DNA of 64,000 nucleotides from Kofleriaceae bacterium (GTDB lineage: Bacteria > Myxococcota_A > Polyangia > Haliangiales > Haliangiaceae), in contig JAGPCO010000002.1 of assembly GCA_018058095.1 (NCBI GenBank), positions 62,001 through 126,000 of the forward strand, given 5' to 3'. Positions 23,132 through 35,484 of this stretch are shown in pieces. Made by a program: the position numbers and the translations under genes. Below the pieces are notes generated by a model. It was not told where the DNA came from, did no database searches, and saw nothing but the letters and a program-made list of their open reading frames with translations. Numbering within the stretch: the stretch's first letter is position 1; each line of letters opens with the position of its first letter.

Positions 23132-24448
23132 CTACGGCGCGGCCGGCGGCGGCGCGGGCGCGGCGGCCTCGACCTCGCCCAGCCGGCGGCGCAGGAAGCG
23201 GCGCTCGGGCTCGCTGCTGACCAGCGCCAGCGCGGCCCGGTACGCCCGCGCGGCCTCGCCGGTGCGGCCGAGCCGGCGCAGCAGGTCGGCCCGGGTCGCG
23301 TGCAGCAGGTGGTAGCGGTCGAGCTCGGCCGCCACGGTGTCGGCGTGGGCCAGGCCGGCGGCCGGACCGTCGACCATGGCGATGGCCACCGCCCGGTTGA
23401 GTTCGATCACCGGCGACGGCGCGCGTGCGGCCAGCGCGGCGTACAGCCCGGCGATCTGGGCCCAGTCGGTCGCCGCCGCCGAGGCGGCCTGGGCGTGGAG
23501 CGCGGCGATGGCCGCTTGCACCGCGTACGCCGCCGGCGCGGCGCGCAGGGCCTCCTCGACCAGCGGCAACGCGCGCGCGATCTGGGCGTGGTCCCAGCGC
23601 GACCGGTCCTGATCCTCGAGCAGCACCAGGTCGCCGTCGTCGGTCTGCCGGGCCGGGCCGCGCGCGTCGTGCAGCAGCATCAGCGCCAGCAGCGCGCGCG
23701 GCTCGCCGTGGCCGATGGTGCGCCAGAACGCGGCGGCGCCGGGGCTGCGGGTGGCCGTGCGCTCGGCCGTGGTGGCGGCGACCGCGCTCAGCTCGACCAG
23801 CAGCTCGCCCAGGCGGATGGCCTCGCGCGCCAGGTCGCGCCGCAGCCAGGACTCTCCGCGGGTGGCGGCGTAGCCCTCGTTGAAGACGAGGTAGATGACC
23901 TCCATCACCGCGCCGAGCCGGCCCGGCAGCTCGTCGCCGGTCGGGACCTGGAACGGGATGCCGGCGGCCGAGATCTTGGTCTTGGCCCGGACCAGGCGCT
24001 GGGCCATCGTCGTCGGCTCGACCAGGAAGGCCCGGGCGATCTCGTCGGTGCCGAGCCCGCCGAGGGTGCGCAGGGTGAGCGCGACCTGGGCCTCCTGCGC
24101 CAGCGCCGGGTGGCAGCAGGTGAACAGCAGGCGCAGGCGATCGTCGCCGACGGGATCGTCGGGCCCGATCGCCGGCGCGCTGGCCTCGGCCGGCGCCGCG
24201 GCGACCACCCGGCGGTGCACCGCGGCGCGGCGGCCGGCGTCGATGGCCTTGAAGCGGGCGGTGGTGATGAGCCAGGCCCGGGGCTCGTCGGGCACGCCGT
24301 CGATCGGCCAGCGCTCGAGCGCGGTCGCGAAGGTGTCCTGCACGATCTCCTCGGCCCGCGCGAAGTCGCCGCCGCAGTGACGGATCGTCGTCGCCAGGAC
24401 GCGGGCCCGCTCGGTCCGGAAGATGCGATCGAGGACCGCGGCGTGCAC
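23132..24448 (-). CDS. ECF42-type RNA polymerase sigma factor with C-terminal TPR extension
   Basis: The 438-residue protein is an ECF sigma factor: region 2 (HCGGDFARAEEIVQDTFATALERW, PRAWLITTARFKAID), region 4 (LRTLGGLGTDEIARAFLVEP, RLVRAKTKI) and a long C-terminal extension with TPR-like helices (DUF6596 type; LFTCCHPALAQEAQVAL, VFNEGYAATRG, AELDRYHLLHATRADLLRRLG). This architecture defines the ECF42 group, whose activity is set by the C-terminal extension rather than by an anti-sigma factor, and whose genes are usually next to DGPF/YCII genes. Here the DGPF gene is 5.6 kb away (30047-30403). Start GTG at 24448; TAGGCT lies 6 nt upstream. Confidence 0.9.
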   Translation of the reverse strand: MHAAVLDRIFRTERARVLATTIRHCGGDFARAEEIVQDTFATALERWPIDGVPDEPRAWLITTARFKAIDAGRRAAVHRRVVAAAPAEASAPAIGPDDPVGDDRLRLLFTCCHPALAQEAQVALTLRTLGGLGTDEIARAFLVEPTTMAQRLVRAKTKISAAGIPFQVPTGDELPGRLGAVMEVIYLVFNEGYAATRGESWLRRDLAREAIRLGELLVELSAVAATTAERTATRSPGAAAFWRTIGHGEPRALLALMLLHDARGPARQTDDGDLVLLEDQDRSRWDHAQIARALPLVEEALRAAPAAYAVQAAIAALHAQAASAAATDWAQIAGLYAALAARAPSPVIELNRAVAIAMVDGPAAGLAHADTVAAELDRYHLLHATRADLLRRLGRTGEAARAYRAALALVSSEPERRFLRRRLGEVEAAAPAPPPAAP

Positions 24449-24513
24449 GGCCGCAGCCTACACCGGCGCGGCGGCGCACCCTCGGCGATCCCGCCGCGCA
24501 GCCCGCCTTCCGT

Positions 24514-25815
24514 TCACTTCTTGTCGAGGTACAGCACCTCGTCGCCCAGCCACAGCCCGTCCCGGCCGCGCAGCACGAACGTCGGCCGCCGCTCGACCAC
24601 GCCGCTGTCGTAGCGGAGCTCGAGGACGTAGCCGTCGACGCTGTAGCTGCCGGCGCGATCGGCCTTGGCCTTGTCGGACCGGCGGCTCGAGCCGCCGCCG
24701 ATGCTGGGCCCGCTGATCGCGGTGGCGCTGCCCTCGTCGTCCCACGCCGTGTGGACCACGACCTGGTCGGCCCCCACCCCGCCAGCGCCGGCGCCGCCGC
24801 TGGCCGAGCGCTCGAACCGTCCGTCGCGCGTGAGGTGGAGGCGCCGGGTCGACCACGAGCCGCCGAAGCCGGTGCCGTACGAGGAGCTCATGCTGAAGCT
24901 ACCGGCCAGGCGCGTGCCCCGTGGCGTCGGCCCGCGCAGCGTCTGGTTGGACGGCGTGGTCCAGCCGCGGCCCCAGTCGAGCTGGAGCTTGTCACCCGAG
25001 CGCCGCCACCGTCCCCACTCGGCCGGGGCCTCGTGCTGCTCGCGCGCGGCGTCGAGCTCGTCGAGCGCAAACGGCGGCAGGGCCCGGACCTGGCCGCCGC
25101 GCAGCAGCACCCAGGCCGAATGGTCCATCGAGCTGGCGGCGAAGGAGTAGCTCATCTCCCACGCGTGCAGGATGCCCTCGACCTGGCGGTCGGCGACGCC
25201 CTGGCCGACGCCGACCCGGAATTGCGCGGCGCGCTCGGCCGCGGTCGGCTTGCGGGCGGGCGCGGTCGCGGTGCGCGCGGGTGGGGTCGGCGCCCCGGCG
25301 CGATGATCGGCGCGGCCAGCAGGCTCGGTGGCGCTGGCCCCGGCCGGCGCGCGGCCACACGCGGTCAGCAGCGTGGTCAGCGCCGGCGGCAGGGTCGCCT
25401 GCAGCACGGCCTGGTCGGACGGACCCACCAGCTCGCCGTACACCGGCGCGCCGTGGACGTCGGCGCACGCGGCCGCGATGACCAGCACCTGGGCCCCGGC
25501 GCGGGTGCCGACGCCGAAGGCCAGGTGCACGCCTTGCTGCTCCTGCTCGCCGGAGAAGCCGGCCAGGGCCACGCCGTCGACCGGGCGGGTCCGGCGGGCC
25601 CGGAACCACGCACCCAGGTCGGCCGATGCGCGCGCCGGGGCCCACACCCGCAGCACCACGTCGCGACGGTCGCGCGGCGTGTAGGCCGCGACCGCCGCGG
25701 TCTGGGCCGCGTCGATCCAGCCCGGAGGGGCGCTCGGGTGAGCGGCGGCGCCCGCGGTGAGGCCGGTCAGCAGGCCGACGACGAGGGCAGGGGACAGCAG
25801 CGCGGCACCGTTCAT
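24514..25815 (-). CDS. secreted hypothetical protein, 433 residues
   Basis: There is a signal peptide (MNGAALLSPALVVGLLTGLT, cleavage near AAAHP). The N-terminal domain (25-170) has a single-domain texture with two cysteines in AACADVHG and LTACGRAP, then a Pro/Ala/Thr linker (170-200), then a beta-rich C-terminal domain with repeated tryptophan strands (WGRWRRSGDKLQLDWGRGW) ending LGDEVLYLDKK. No known family is recognised. The ATG at 25815 lies 6 nt after CGTCTA of a 34-nt motif (25822-25855) that is repeated upstream of the next gene (26421-26454), so the two are likely co-regulated. A longer reading frame upstream is not supported. Confidence 0.68.
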   Translation of the reverse strand: MNGAALLSPALVVGLLTGLTAGAAAHPSAPPGWIDAAQTAAVAAYTPRDRRDVVLRVWAPARASADLGAWFRARRTRPVDGVALAGFSGEQEQQGVHLAFGVGTRAGAQVLVIAAACADVHGAPVYGELVGPSDQAVLQATLPPALTTLLTACGRAPAGASATEPAGRADHRAGAPTPPARTATAPARKPTAAERAAQFRVGVGQGVADRQVEGILHAWEMSYSFAASSMDHSAWVLLRGGQVRALPPFALDELDAAREQHEAPAEWGRWRRSGDKLQLDWGRGWTTPSNQTLRGPTPRGTRLAGSFSMSSSYGTGFGGSWSTRRLHLTRDGRFERSASGGAGAGGVGADQVVVHTAWDDEGSATAISGPSIGGGSSRRSDKAKADRAGSYSVDGYVLELRYDSGVVERRPTFVLRGRDGLWLGDEVLYLDKK

Positions 25816-25821
25816 ACCGGC

Positions 25822-25855
25822 TAGACGATCGTCGCGCGCCGACCGTCGCATCGCC
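25822..25855 (-). promoter_or_regulatory. ECF-like promoter motif, copy 1
   Basis: On the minus strand: GATGCGACGGTC, then GATCGTCTA (TGCGAC-N17-CGTC), ending 6 nt before the ATG at 25815. It aligns without gaps to 26421-26454 at 29 of 34 positions. A -10 box CGTCTA is typical of ECF sigma promoters; the -35 TGCGAC is not the ECF42 consensus as I recall it. Confidence 0.5.
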
Positions 25856-25918
25856 GGGCGGACGCGGCCCGGTAGGCGGGGCAAGCCCTCGGAACCAGCC
25901 CGGCCGGCCCCGGGTGAG

Positions 25919-26395
25919 TCAGCGCCGGGCCCGCAGCGATCCCAGGGCGGCCTGCACCTCGGCGACGCGGGCCACGTCGAGATCGGGCCGCCAGAAGGCG
26001 ATGGCCAGGGCGACGCGCCCACCCACCCCGGCCAGCGCCACCCCGGCCAGCGCGACCTCGCGATCGCGGATGCGGGTCCGTCCGCTCCAGCGCAGGCCAC
26101 GCAGGCCGTGCTGGGCGTGGGGGGTCACCTCGGCGATGCGGGTGCTGGTGGTGTCGCGTCGGCCGTCGACCAGCGTGGCCAACGCTGCGGCCTGCGCCGC
26201 CGGCAGCTTGCTGAAGCTGTACACCTCGATGAAGGCGCCGCCGCGCTCATCGACGATCGTGAGCAGGCGATCCTCGGAGATCACCCGCCAGCCCTCGTCG
26301 GGTAGGCTGAGCTGGGCGCCGGCGTAGCTGACGGTGTCAGCCAGCGCGGCCGCGGGAGCGAGAACGAGCAGGAGCAGCACGAGCACGGTCTTCAT
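25919..26395 (-). CDS. small secreted hypothetical protein, 158 residues
   Basis: It begins with a clear signal peptide (MKTVLVLLLLVLAPAAALAD). The mature part (about 138 residues) is beta-rich with YAGAQLSLPDEGWRVIS at its start, resembling periplasmic beta-sandwich proteins, but no motif or cysteines are seen. The ATG at 26395 is 25 nt downstream of motif copy 2 (26421-26454). The gene lies between the 433-residue secreted protein and the divergent Ser/Thr kinase. Confidence 0.65.
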   Translation of the reverse strand: MKTVLVLLLLVLAPAAALADTVSYAGAQLSLPDEGWRVISEDRLLTIVDERGGAFIEVYSFSKLPAAQAAALATLVDGRRDTTSTRIAEVTPHAQHGLRGLRWSGRTRIRDREVALAGVALAGVGGRVALAIAFWRPDLDVARVAEVQAALGSLRARR

Positions 26396-26420
26396 GGTTG
26401 GTCTCCGCGAGGTTTCCCGG

Positions 26421-26454
26421 TAGACGATCCACGCGGCCCGACCGTCGCATCACC
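26421..26454 (-). promoter_or_regulatory. ECF-like promoter motif, copy 2
   Basis: This is the second copy of the 34-nt motif (TAGACGATC...GACCGTCGCATC on the plus strand, with two 2-nt and one 1-nt differences). It lies 25 nt before the ATG at 26395, in the 78-nt divergent region shared with the kinase gene starting at 26474. Confidence 0.5.
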
Positions 26455-26473
26455 TCCCGCTGTCGCCGACCGC

Positions 26474-29116
<2,643 letters not shown>

Positions 29117-29144
29117 CGCGGGCGGGCCACGCACGGCCGCAGGA

Positions 29145-29972
29145 TCACGGCGTCGGCGCGTCGAGGATCCGGCTGAGCGACAGGTCGACGTCGCGCTCGA
29201 GCGCGCGCACCACGGTCGAAAGGTCGTCCGGGCGGTCACCGAGGCGAGCCGCCAGCGCACCGCGCGTGGCCTCGGTCACCTGGGCGCGCGCCGTCGCCAG
29301 CGTGCGGGCCACGGTGGCCCGGTGGATACCGTACAGCGCCGCGATCTGCTCGAGGGTGAGCTCCTCGACGTAGACGTGGCGCAGGAACACTCGCTGGCGC
29401 GGCTCGAGCCCGGTCACCGCCGCGGCCAGGGCCTGCTTGAGCAGCGCGGTCAGGTCGGCGCCGACCAGGCCCGTGCGCGGGTCGGTGACCAGGTCGGTGT
29501 CCTCGAGGGCGCGGCTGGCCGCGTCGCGCCGGCCGCCCCGGGTCACGTCGACGAAGGTGCGCAGCGCCATGACCCGCAGCCAGCCGCGCAGGGGTCCGAG
29601 GCCGGCGTAGGCGCGGATCCGCGCCGGGCTGGCGCCGACCGGAAAGAACAGCTTGAGCCGCAGGTGCTGGCGCAGCTCATCCGCCGGCAGGCTGCGGAAC
29701 CGCGCGGTCGCCAGCGCCAGCTCGCCCGCGAACTCGGCCTCGAAAGTGGCCAGCGCGGCCGGCGCGCCCGACGCGCACCACCAGGCCAGGTACAGATCTC
29801 CGGCGTGGGTCGGCCCGGTCCAGCGCTCGCCGAGGTACCGCGCCAGCTCGTCGTCGGGGACGGGGCCGTCTGGCCAGCGCGTCCGGGCCGCCGCGATGGC
29901 CCGTTCGACCTCGGCCACGTCCGCGGCCGTCGCCTCCGGGCAGGCCTGCGCCAGCGCCGCGGCGAAGGTCAT
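29145..29972 (-). CDS. sigma-70-family factor, Myxococcales type
   Basis: The 275-residue protein has a region 4 helix-turn-helix (EELTLEQIAALYGIHRATVARTLATAR, about 205-232) and a preceding region-2-like segment (RGWLRVMALRTFVDVTRGG). The N-terminal 90 residues are longer than in ordinary ECF factors and are typical of the myxobacterial sigma family found beside Ser/Thr kinases. No anti-sigma factor gene adjoins. It converges with the zinc-finger kinase gene (28 nt between stops), suggesting phospho-control of this sigma factor, which is inference. Start ATG at 29972. Confidence 0.8.
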   Translation of the reverse strand: MTFAAALAQACPEATAADVAEVERAIAAARTRWPDGPVPDDELARYLGERWTGPTHAGDLYLAWWCASGAPAALATFEAEFAGELALATARFRSLPADELRQHLRLKLFFPVGASPARIRAYAGLGPLRGWLRVMALRTFVDVTRGGRRDAASRALEDTDLVTDPRTGLVGADLTALLKQALAAAVTGLEPRQRVFLRHVYVEELTLEQIAALYGIHRATVARTLATARAQVTEATRGALAARLGDRPDDLSTVVRALERDVDLSLSRILDAPTP

Positions 29973-30046
29973 GATCGCACCGGTCCCGCTTGCACGAGTT
30001 CAGCCTACACCGGCGGCATCGTGGGTGGCCGGTGGCGCCGTCCGTC

Positions 30047-30403
30047 TCACATGTTCGGTGTCGGCATGACCGGGCGTACCTCGATCGAGCCGATCCGCGC
30101 CGACGGGATACGGGCGGCGATGGCGCAGGCCTCGTCGAGATCCTTGGCCTCGACCAGGTAGTAACCGCCGAGCTGCTCGCGGGTCTCGGCGAACGGGCCG
30201 TCGGTGCGGGTGGTCGCTCCGGCGCGCACGCGAACGGTGGTGGCGGTCGACACCGGCTGCAGGGCGTCGCCGGCGATGAAGTGGCCGCTGGCGCGAAGGC
30301 CCTTGGTGAATTCCAGGTACTCACCGAACATCCGGCCTTGCTCGTCCTGGGGCATGTCGGACCACTTCTTCTCCTCGTCGTAGATCATCAGCAGGTACTG
30401 CAT
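30047..30403 (-). CDS. YCII/DGPF-domain protein (ECF42-associated)
   Basis: The 118-residue protein is a YCII-related dimeric alpha/beta protein: MQYLLMIYDEEKKW, then VRAGATTRTDGPFAETREQLGG (the DGPF signature at about 65-85) and GYYLVEAKDLDEACAIA. DGPF proteins are the hallmark targets of ECF42 sigma factors. The start ATG at 30403 is preceded by AAGGAG 9 nt upstream. The upstream region has TGTCGA-N17-CGAC at 30448-30474, matching the reported ECF42 promoter motif. The ECF42 gene is at 23132-24448. Confidence 0.92.
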   Translation of the reverse strand: MQYLLMIYDEEKKWSDMPQDEQGRMFGEYLEFTKGLRASGHFIAGDALQPVSTATTVRVRAGATTRTDGPFAETREQLGGYYLVEAKDLDEACAIAARIPSARIGSIEVRPVMPTPNM

Positions 30404-30447
30404 CACCTTCGCTCCTTGGCCACGCGGGCCGGTTGGGTTGACGGTAG

Positions 30448-30474
30448 GTCGAACCAGGCCGCCGCCGATCGACA
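30448..30474 (-). promoter_or_regulatory. candidate ECF42 promoter of the DGPF gene
   Basis: On the minus strand, TGTCGA (30469-30474), 17 nt, CGAC (30448-30451). The ECF42 group is reported to use TGTCGA at -35 and CG(A/T)C at -10, so both boxes and their spacing fit. It lies about 45 nt upstream of the DGPF start, which leaves room for the AAGGAG ribosome-binding site. Confidence 0.6.
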
Positions 30475-30559
30475 GGCCAGGTGAAAAAAGGCGCCTCGTC
30501 GCCACGCCGGCGGCGCGGGGCGTGTGAATTCGCTCAGTTCGGCGGCGCGTCCGGGCCTG

Positions 30560-30584
30560 GCAGGCTGCTGGAGAAGCAGCCTGC
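30560..30584. repeat. short hairpin, GCAGGCTGCT family
   Basis: GCAGGCTGCT, 5-nt loop, AGCAGCCTGC: a perfect 10-bp stem. It is adjacent to a long member of the same repeat family (30602-30670), as is also the case at 61392-61506. Confidence 0.6.
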
Positions 30585-30601
30585 TAGTCGCCTTCGATCT
30601 C

Positions 30602-30658
30602 GCAGGCTGCTGAGAACACGACGCCCGTCCCGTCGGCAGGAGCCGCCGGCACGGTTCT

Positions 30659-30670
<12 letters not shown>
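30602..30670 (-). repeat. long hairpin repeat (about 69 nt), copy A
   Basis: The ends GCAGGCTGCTGA...TCAGCAGCCTGC pair with each other, and the interior contains CCCGTCCCGTCGGCAG...GCCGGCAC, which folds again. On the minus strand it is about 90% identical to 49739-49807 and close to 61392-61461. Its end covers the stop codon of hflX (last codons and TGA). It is probably a terminator or a mobile REP-like element. Confidence 0.75.
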
Positions 30671-32368
<1,698 letters not shown>

Positions 32369-32417
32369 CTCGGATCGTGTGGGCGCGGCTACCGAACCAG
32401 GCCGCGGTGAAGGTCGC

Positions 32418-32445
32418 ACTATACCGGTGCGGCCCCGCCTGTCCA
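32418..32445 (-). promoter_or_regulatory. sigma70-like promoter of hflX
   Basis: On the minus strand TGGACA (32440-32445), 16 nt, TATAGT (32418-32423). It lies about 50 nt upstream of the chosen ATG at 32368, which supports that start over the one at 32446, since the box falls within the longer frame. Confidence 0.45.
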
Positions 32446-32562
32446 CCGGATCGTCGTCGGTGCGGCGGCCGGCGACGCGGGCCGCCGCGGGCGCCCGCGC
32501 CGGCGCGACCGGGCACGGGCGAAAGGCCGGCCCGGGCCTCGTCTCGGTCGCGCCACGCTCCC

Positions 32563-32568
32563 TATAAT
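32563..32568 (+). promoter_or_regulatory. -10 box (TATAAT) of the HD-GYP gene
   Basis: A perfect TATAAT, 6 nt before the GTG start at 32575. No clear -35 box. This suggests a leaderless transcript. Confidence 0.5.
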
Positions 32569-32574
32569 GACGCC

Positions 32575-33708
32575 GTGGGAAGGTTCCGCGCGCTCGTCGT
32601 CCACCCGCAGCCGGAGGCGCTCGGCGAGCTGGCCGAGCTGCTGCGCGACGCCGGCCTGATGGTCGAGACCGCGCGCACCGCGGTCGAGGCCGGCAACAAG
32701 GTCCGGGCCAACGTGCCGCACGTGCTGGTGGCCGGGCACCACCTGCCCGAGCTCGACGCGGTGGCCTTCCTCGAGGCGACCATCGTGCCGGCGCCCGAGG
32801 CCCTGCGGCTGGCGCTGGTCGGCTCGCCCGAGGACGCGGTCGAGCTCGACTACCGCCCGGCCCACGCCGGCACCATCATGCGCGTGGTGGCCCGACCGGC
32901 CGAGCGCAGCCGGCTGGTCGCGGTGGTGGGGGAGGGCATCAAGCTGCTGTCGCTGGTCGCCGAGCAGCGCGAGCTGGTCAAGAAGATCTCCACCGAGTAC
33001 CAGCGGCTGCAGCGGCGCGAGACCCTGCTCGACATGGTCGTGCGCGAGCGGACCAAGGAGCTGCAGGACAGCTACGAGAAGCTCAAGGCGGCCAACCGGC
33101 AGGCGCTGTTCGGCCTGGCCGAGGCGATCGAGGCCAAGGATCCGTACACCAAGGGCCACTGCGGTCGGGTCGCGGCCTACTCGCTGGTCCTGGCCCGCGA
33201 GGCCGGCTACCCGGTCGAGGGCCTCGAGACGCTCGAGTTCGGCGCGTTCCTGCACGACATCGGCAAGATCGGCATCCGTGACGCCGTGCTGCTCAAGGCC
33301 GGCCCGCTCGACGAGCCAGAGTGGGTCCACATGCGCGAGCATCCGGTCAAGGGCTGCGAGATCGCGTCGAAGATCGACATGCTGCACCCGATCATGCCGG
33401 CGGTGCGCAACCACCACGAGCGCTGGGACGGCACCGGCTACCCCGACCGGATGGTGGCCGAGGGGATCCCGCTGGTGGCGCGGATCGTCGCCATCGCCGA
33501 CGCCTACGACGCGATGTCGACCGAACGCCCGTACAAGGCCGCGCTGCCGCTCGACGAGTGCGAGGCCATCCTCGGCAAGACCGCCGGCAAGATGTACGAC
33601 CCCGACCTGATCAAGATCTTCGTCGACCGCCACCTCGGCGCCCTGTACCGCGAGGAATACGACGGCGAGCCGTACCCGGACGGGCTGGTCAGCTCCGCCG
33701 AGCGCTGA
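32575..33708 (+). CDS. HD-GYP domain response-regulator-like protein
   Basis: The 377-residue protein has an N-terminal receiver-like domain (1-120, [20 protein letters not shown]) that lacks the usual phospho-acceptor Asp in the [14 protein letters not shown] segment, a coiled coil (about 125-175), and a C-terminal HD-GYP domain: [42 protein letters not shown] and [19 protein letters not shown] domains hydrolyse cyclic di-GMP. The HD pair and GYP-type signature are intact, so the enzyme is probably active; the degenerate receiver may respond to partners rather than phosphorylation. Start GTG at 32575, after TATAAT. Confidence 0.9.
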   Translation: MGRFRALVVHPQPEALGELAELLRDAGLMVETARTAVEAGNKVRANVPHVLVAGHHLPELDAVAFLEATIVPAPEALRLALVGSPEDAVELDYRPAHAGTIMRVVARPAERSRLVAVVGEGIKLLSLVAEQRELVKKISTEYQRLQRRETLLDMVVRERTKELQDSYEKLKAANRQALFGLAEAIEAKDPYTKGHCGRVAAYSLVLAREAGYPVEGLETLEFGAFLHDIGKIGIRDAVLLKAGPLDEPEWVHMREHPVKGCEIASKIDMLHPIMPAVRNHHERWDGTGYPDRMVAEGIPLVARIVAIADAYDAMSTERPYKAALPLDECEAILGKTAGKMYDPDLIKIFVDRHLGALYREEYDGEPYPDGLVSSAER

Positions 33709-33733
33709 CCGGTCGGGCCCAACCTGCTAGGCT
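33705..33733 (+). promoter_or_regulatory. sigma70-like promoter of the methyltransferase gene
   Basis: CTGACC (33705-33710), 17 nt, TAGGCT (33728-33733), then 10 nt to the ATG at 33744. The -35 box overlaps the stop codon of the HD-GYP gene. Confidence 0.4.
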
Positions 33734-33743
33734 CCAGCGCCGA

Positions 33744-34673
33744 ATGGACTGGCGGCTCAAAGGCCTGGTGCAGAAGGCGCTCGGCGTGGCTCCACGCGGC
33801 GAGCAGCTGCACTACTGGCTACAGAAGAAGGCTGGAGGCCTGCGCGGGTTCGAGCGCGAGTGCGACATCAAGGTCGACGACTTCGGCCTGATGGTCGGGC
33901 ACCTGCGCTCGGTCGGCTGGGAGGTCGCCGGCGCCCGGCTGCTCGAGATCGGCTCGGGCTGGTATCCGACGTTCCCGGTCTGCCTGCACCTGCTCGGCGC
34001 GACCCGGGTCGAGACGTTCGACCTGACCCGGCACATGCGGCCCGAGCTGGTCGCGGCCATGGTCGAGCGCCTGCGCCGCCACCTCGCCACCCTGGCCGCG
34101 CTCGGCCAGGTCGCGCTGGCCGAGGTCGAGCGCCGCCACCGGGTGCTGGCCGCCTCGATCGCCGACGGCGCCACCATCGAGGCGGCCAGCCGCGGCGGCA
34201 TCGTCTATCACGCGCCGGCCGACGCCGCGCGCACCGGCCTGGCGCCGGGCGCGGTCGACGTGGTGTTCTCCAACAGCGTCCTCGAGCACGTGCCGGGCCC
34301 GGTCATCGCCGCCATCTTCGAGGAGGCGCACCGGGTGCTGTCGCCGCGCGGCGTGATGTTCCACTCGGTCAACTGCGGCGACCACTACGCGTACGTCGAT
34401 CGGTCGATCGATCAGCTGCACTACCTGCAGTACTCGGAGGCGCGCTGGCGGTTCTGGAACAACGCCTTCCTGTACCAGAACCGGCTCCGGGCCGAGGACT
34501 TCACCCGCGCGGCCCGGGCGGCCCGGTTCACCATCGAGGTCGACACCTCGCGCCCGCACCCCGACCGCCTGCGCCAGCTGGACGCCATCACCGTCGATCG
34601 CCACTTCGCGCGCTACTCGCGCGACCAGCTGGCGATCACCAGCATCGACTTCGTGGCCCGGCCCGAGCGATGA
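33744..34673 (+). CDS. SAM-dependent class I methyltransferase
   Basis: The 309-residue protein has a SAM-binding motif LLEIGSGWYPTFPV (about 66-79), an acidic strand end VETFDLTRH, motif IV-like VDVVFSNSVLEHVPG, and SPRGVMFHSVNCGDH. Its long insert between strands and the DHYAYVDRSIDQLHYLQYSE segment are unlike small-molecule methyltransferases of primary metabolism; it may act on a glycan, lipid or natural product. The 3' end (FVARPER and stop) is the first part of an 84-bp tandem repeat. Confidence 0.82.
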   Translation: MDWRLKGLVQKALGVAPRGEQLHYWLQKKAGGLRGFERECDIKVDDFGLMVGHLRSVGWEVAGARLLEIGSGWYPTFPVCLHLLGATRVETFDLTRHMRPELVAAMVERLRRHLATLAALGQVALAEVERRHRVLAASIADGATIEAASRGGIVYHAPADAARTGLAPGAVDVVFSNSVLEHVPGPVIAAIFEEAHRVLSPRGVMFHSVNCGDHYAYVDRSIDQLHYLQYSEARWRFWNNAFLYQNRLRAEDFTRAARAARFTIEVDTSRPHPDRLRQLDAITVDRHFARYSRDQLAITSIDFVARPER

Positions 34674-34883
34674 GCGCCGGCCGTGCCCCGCACGGTCAGC
34701 TCGCGCCCGCGTCGCGGGCGCATCGCCTTCGCCTTCGTGGCCCGGCCCGAGCGATGAGCGCCGGCCGTGCCCCGCACGGTCAGCTCGCGCCCGCGTCGCG
34801 GGCGCATCGCCTTCGCCTTCGTGGCCCGGCCCGAGCGATGGGCGCGGGCCGCGCCCCGCAGCTCGCGCCCGCGTCGCGGGCGA
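34650..34883. repeat. 84-bp tandem repeat, about 2.8 units
   Basis: Units at 34650-34733 and 34734-34817 are identical; a third at 34818-34883 is diverged with a short deletion. The first unit includes the last seven codons and stop of the methyltransferase gene, so each later unit carries an out-of-context copy of the gene's end. The third unit ends just before the GNAT gene. A length of 84 (28 codons) keeps the reading frame. Confidence 0.9.
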
Positions 34884-34893
34884 GCGCGGGCAC

Positions 34894-35451
34894 GTGATCA
34901 CCACGCCGCCGATCGTCACGCCCCGGCTCGAGCTCCACGTCGTGCGGCCGGACGAGTACCGCCGGCTGGCGGTGGATCGCGCCGATCCGCAGCTGTGGGT
35001 CGACCGCGGCTTCACCAACCCGCACCGCCACCTCGTCGACGATCCAGGGCCGCTGCGCCACCGCATCCCGCGTGTCGCGGCCGACCCCGAGGCCGCCCCG
35101 TTCTACCTGCGCCTGGCCGTGCTGCGGGCCGACCACACGATCGTCGGTAGCGCCGGGTTCCACGACCGGCCCGACCGGCGCGGCATGGTCGAGGTCGGGC
35201 TCGGCGTGGTGCCGTCACAGCGCGGCCAGGGCCTGGCCCAGGAGCTGCTGCACGGCCTGTGGGGCTGGGTCGTGACCCAGCCCGGCGTCGAGGTGCTGCG
35301 CTACACCGTCGCCGTCAGCAACGCGCCATCGCAGGCCATCATCCGCAAGCTCGGGTTCGCCTGGTGCGGTCAGCAGGTCGATCCGGTCGACGGCACCGAG
35401 GACATCTTCGAGCTCGACGCTCGCGTGTACCGGGCTCGGCTCGGCGCCTGA
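34894..35451 (+). CDS. GNAT N-acetyltransferase, RimJ/RimL-like
   Basis: The 185-residue protein has the GNAT core: TPRLELHVVRPDEYRRL at the start, HDRPDRRGMVEVGLGVVPSQRGQGLAQELL (motif A, Q/RxxGxG/A), and SNAPSQAIIRKLGFAW (motif B), typical of the RimJ/RimL group that acetylates protein N-termini or small amines. Start GTG at 34894, immediately after the tandem repeat, so its promoter and ribosome-binding site lie in repeat-derived DNA or it is read through from upstream. Confidence 0.88.
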   Translation: MITTPPIVTPRLELHVVRPDEYRRLAVDRADPQLWVDRGFTNPHRHLVDDPGPLRHRIPRVAADPEAAPFYLRLAVLRADHTIVGSAGFHDRPDRRGMVEVGLGVVPSQRGQGLAQELLHGLWGWVVTQPGVEVLRYTVAVSNAPSQAIIRKLGFAWCGQQVDPVDGTEDIFELDARVYRARLGA

Positions 35452-35484
35452 GCGGCCGAGGCAGGCACGGGCGGCGCGCGGCGC

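Larger units (their letters stand above)
30404..30658. other. 255-nt intergenic region between the DGPF and hflX genes
   Basis: It contains the ECF42-type promoter (30448-30474), a short GCAGGCTGCT hairpin (30560-30584) and most of a 69-nt hairpin repeat (30602-30670) that ends over the stop codon of hflX. No gene is supported in it. Confidence 0.6.

Noticed and set aside
34674-34893. Short coding frames across the 84-bp tandem repeat
   Set aside because: Their products are simple repeats of repeat-derived DNA (28-residue units) with no start signal or domain, so they are taken as by-products of the duplication.
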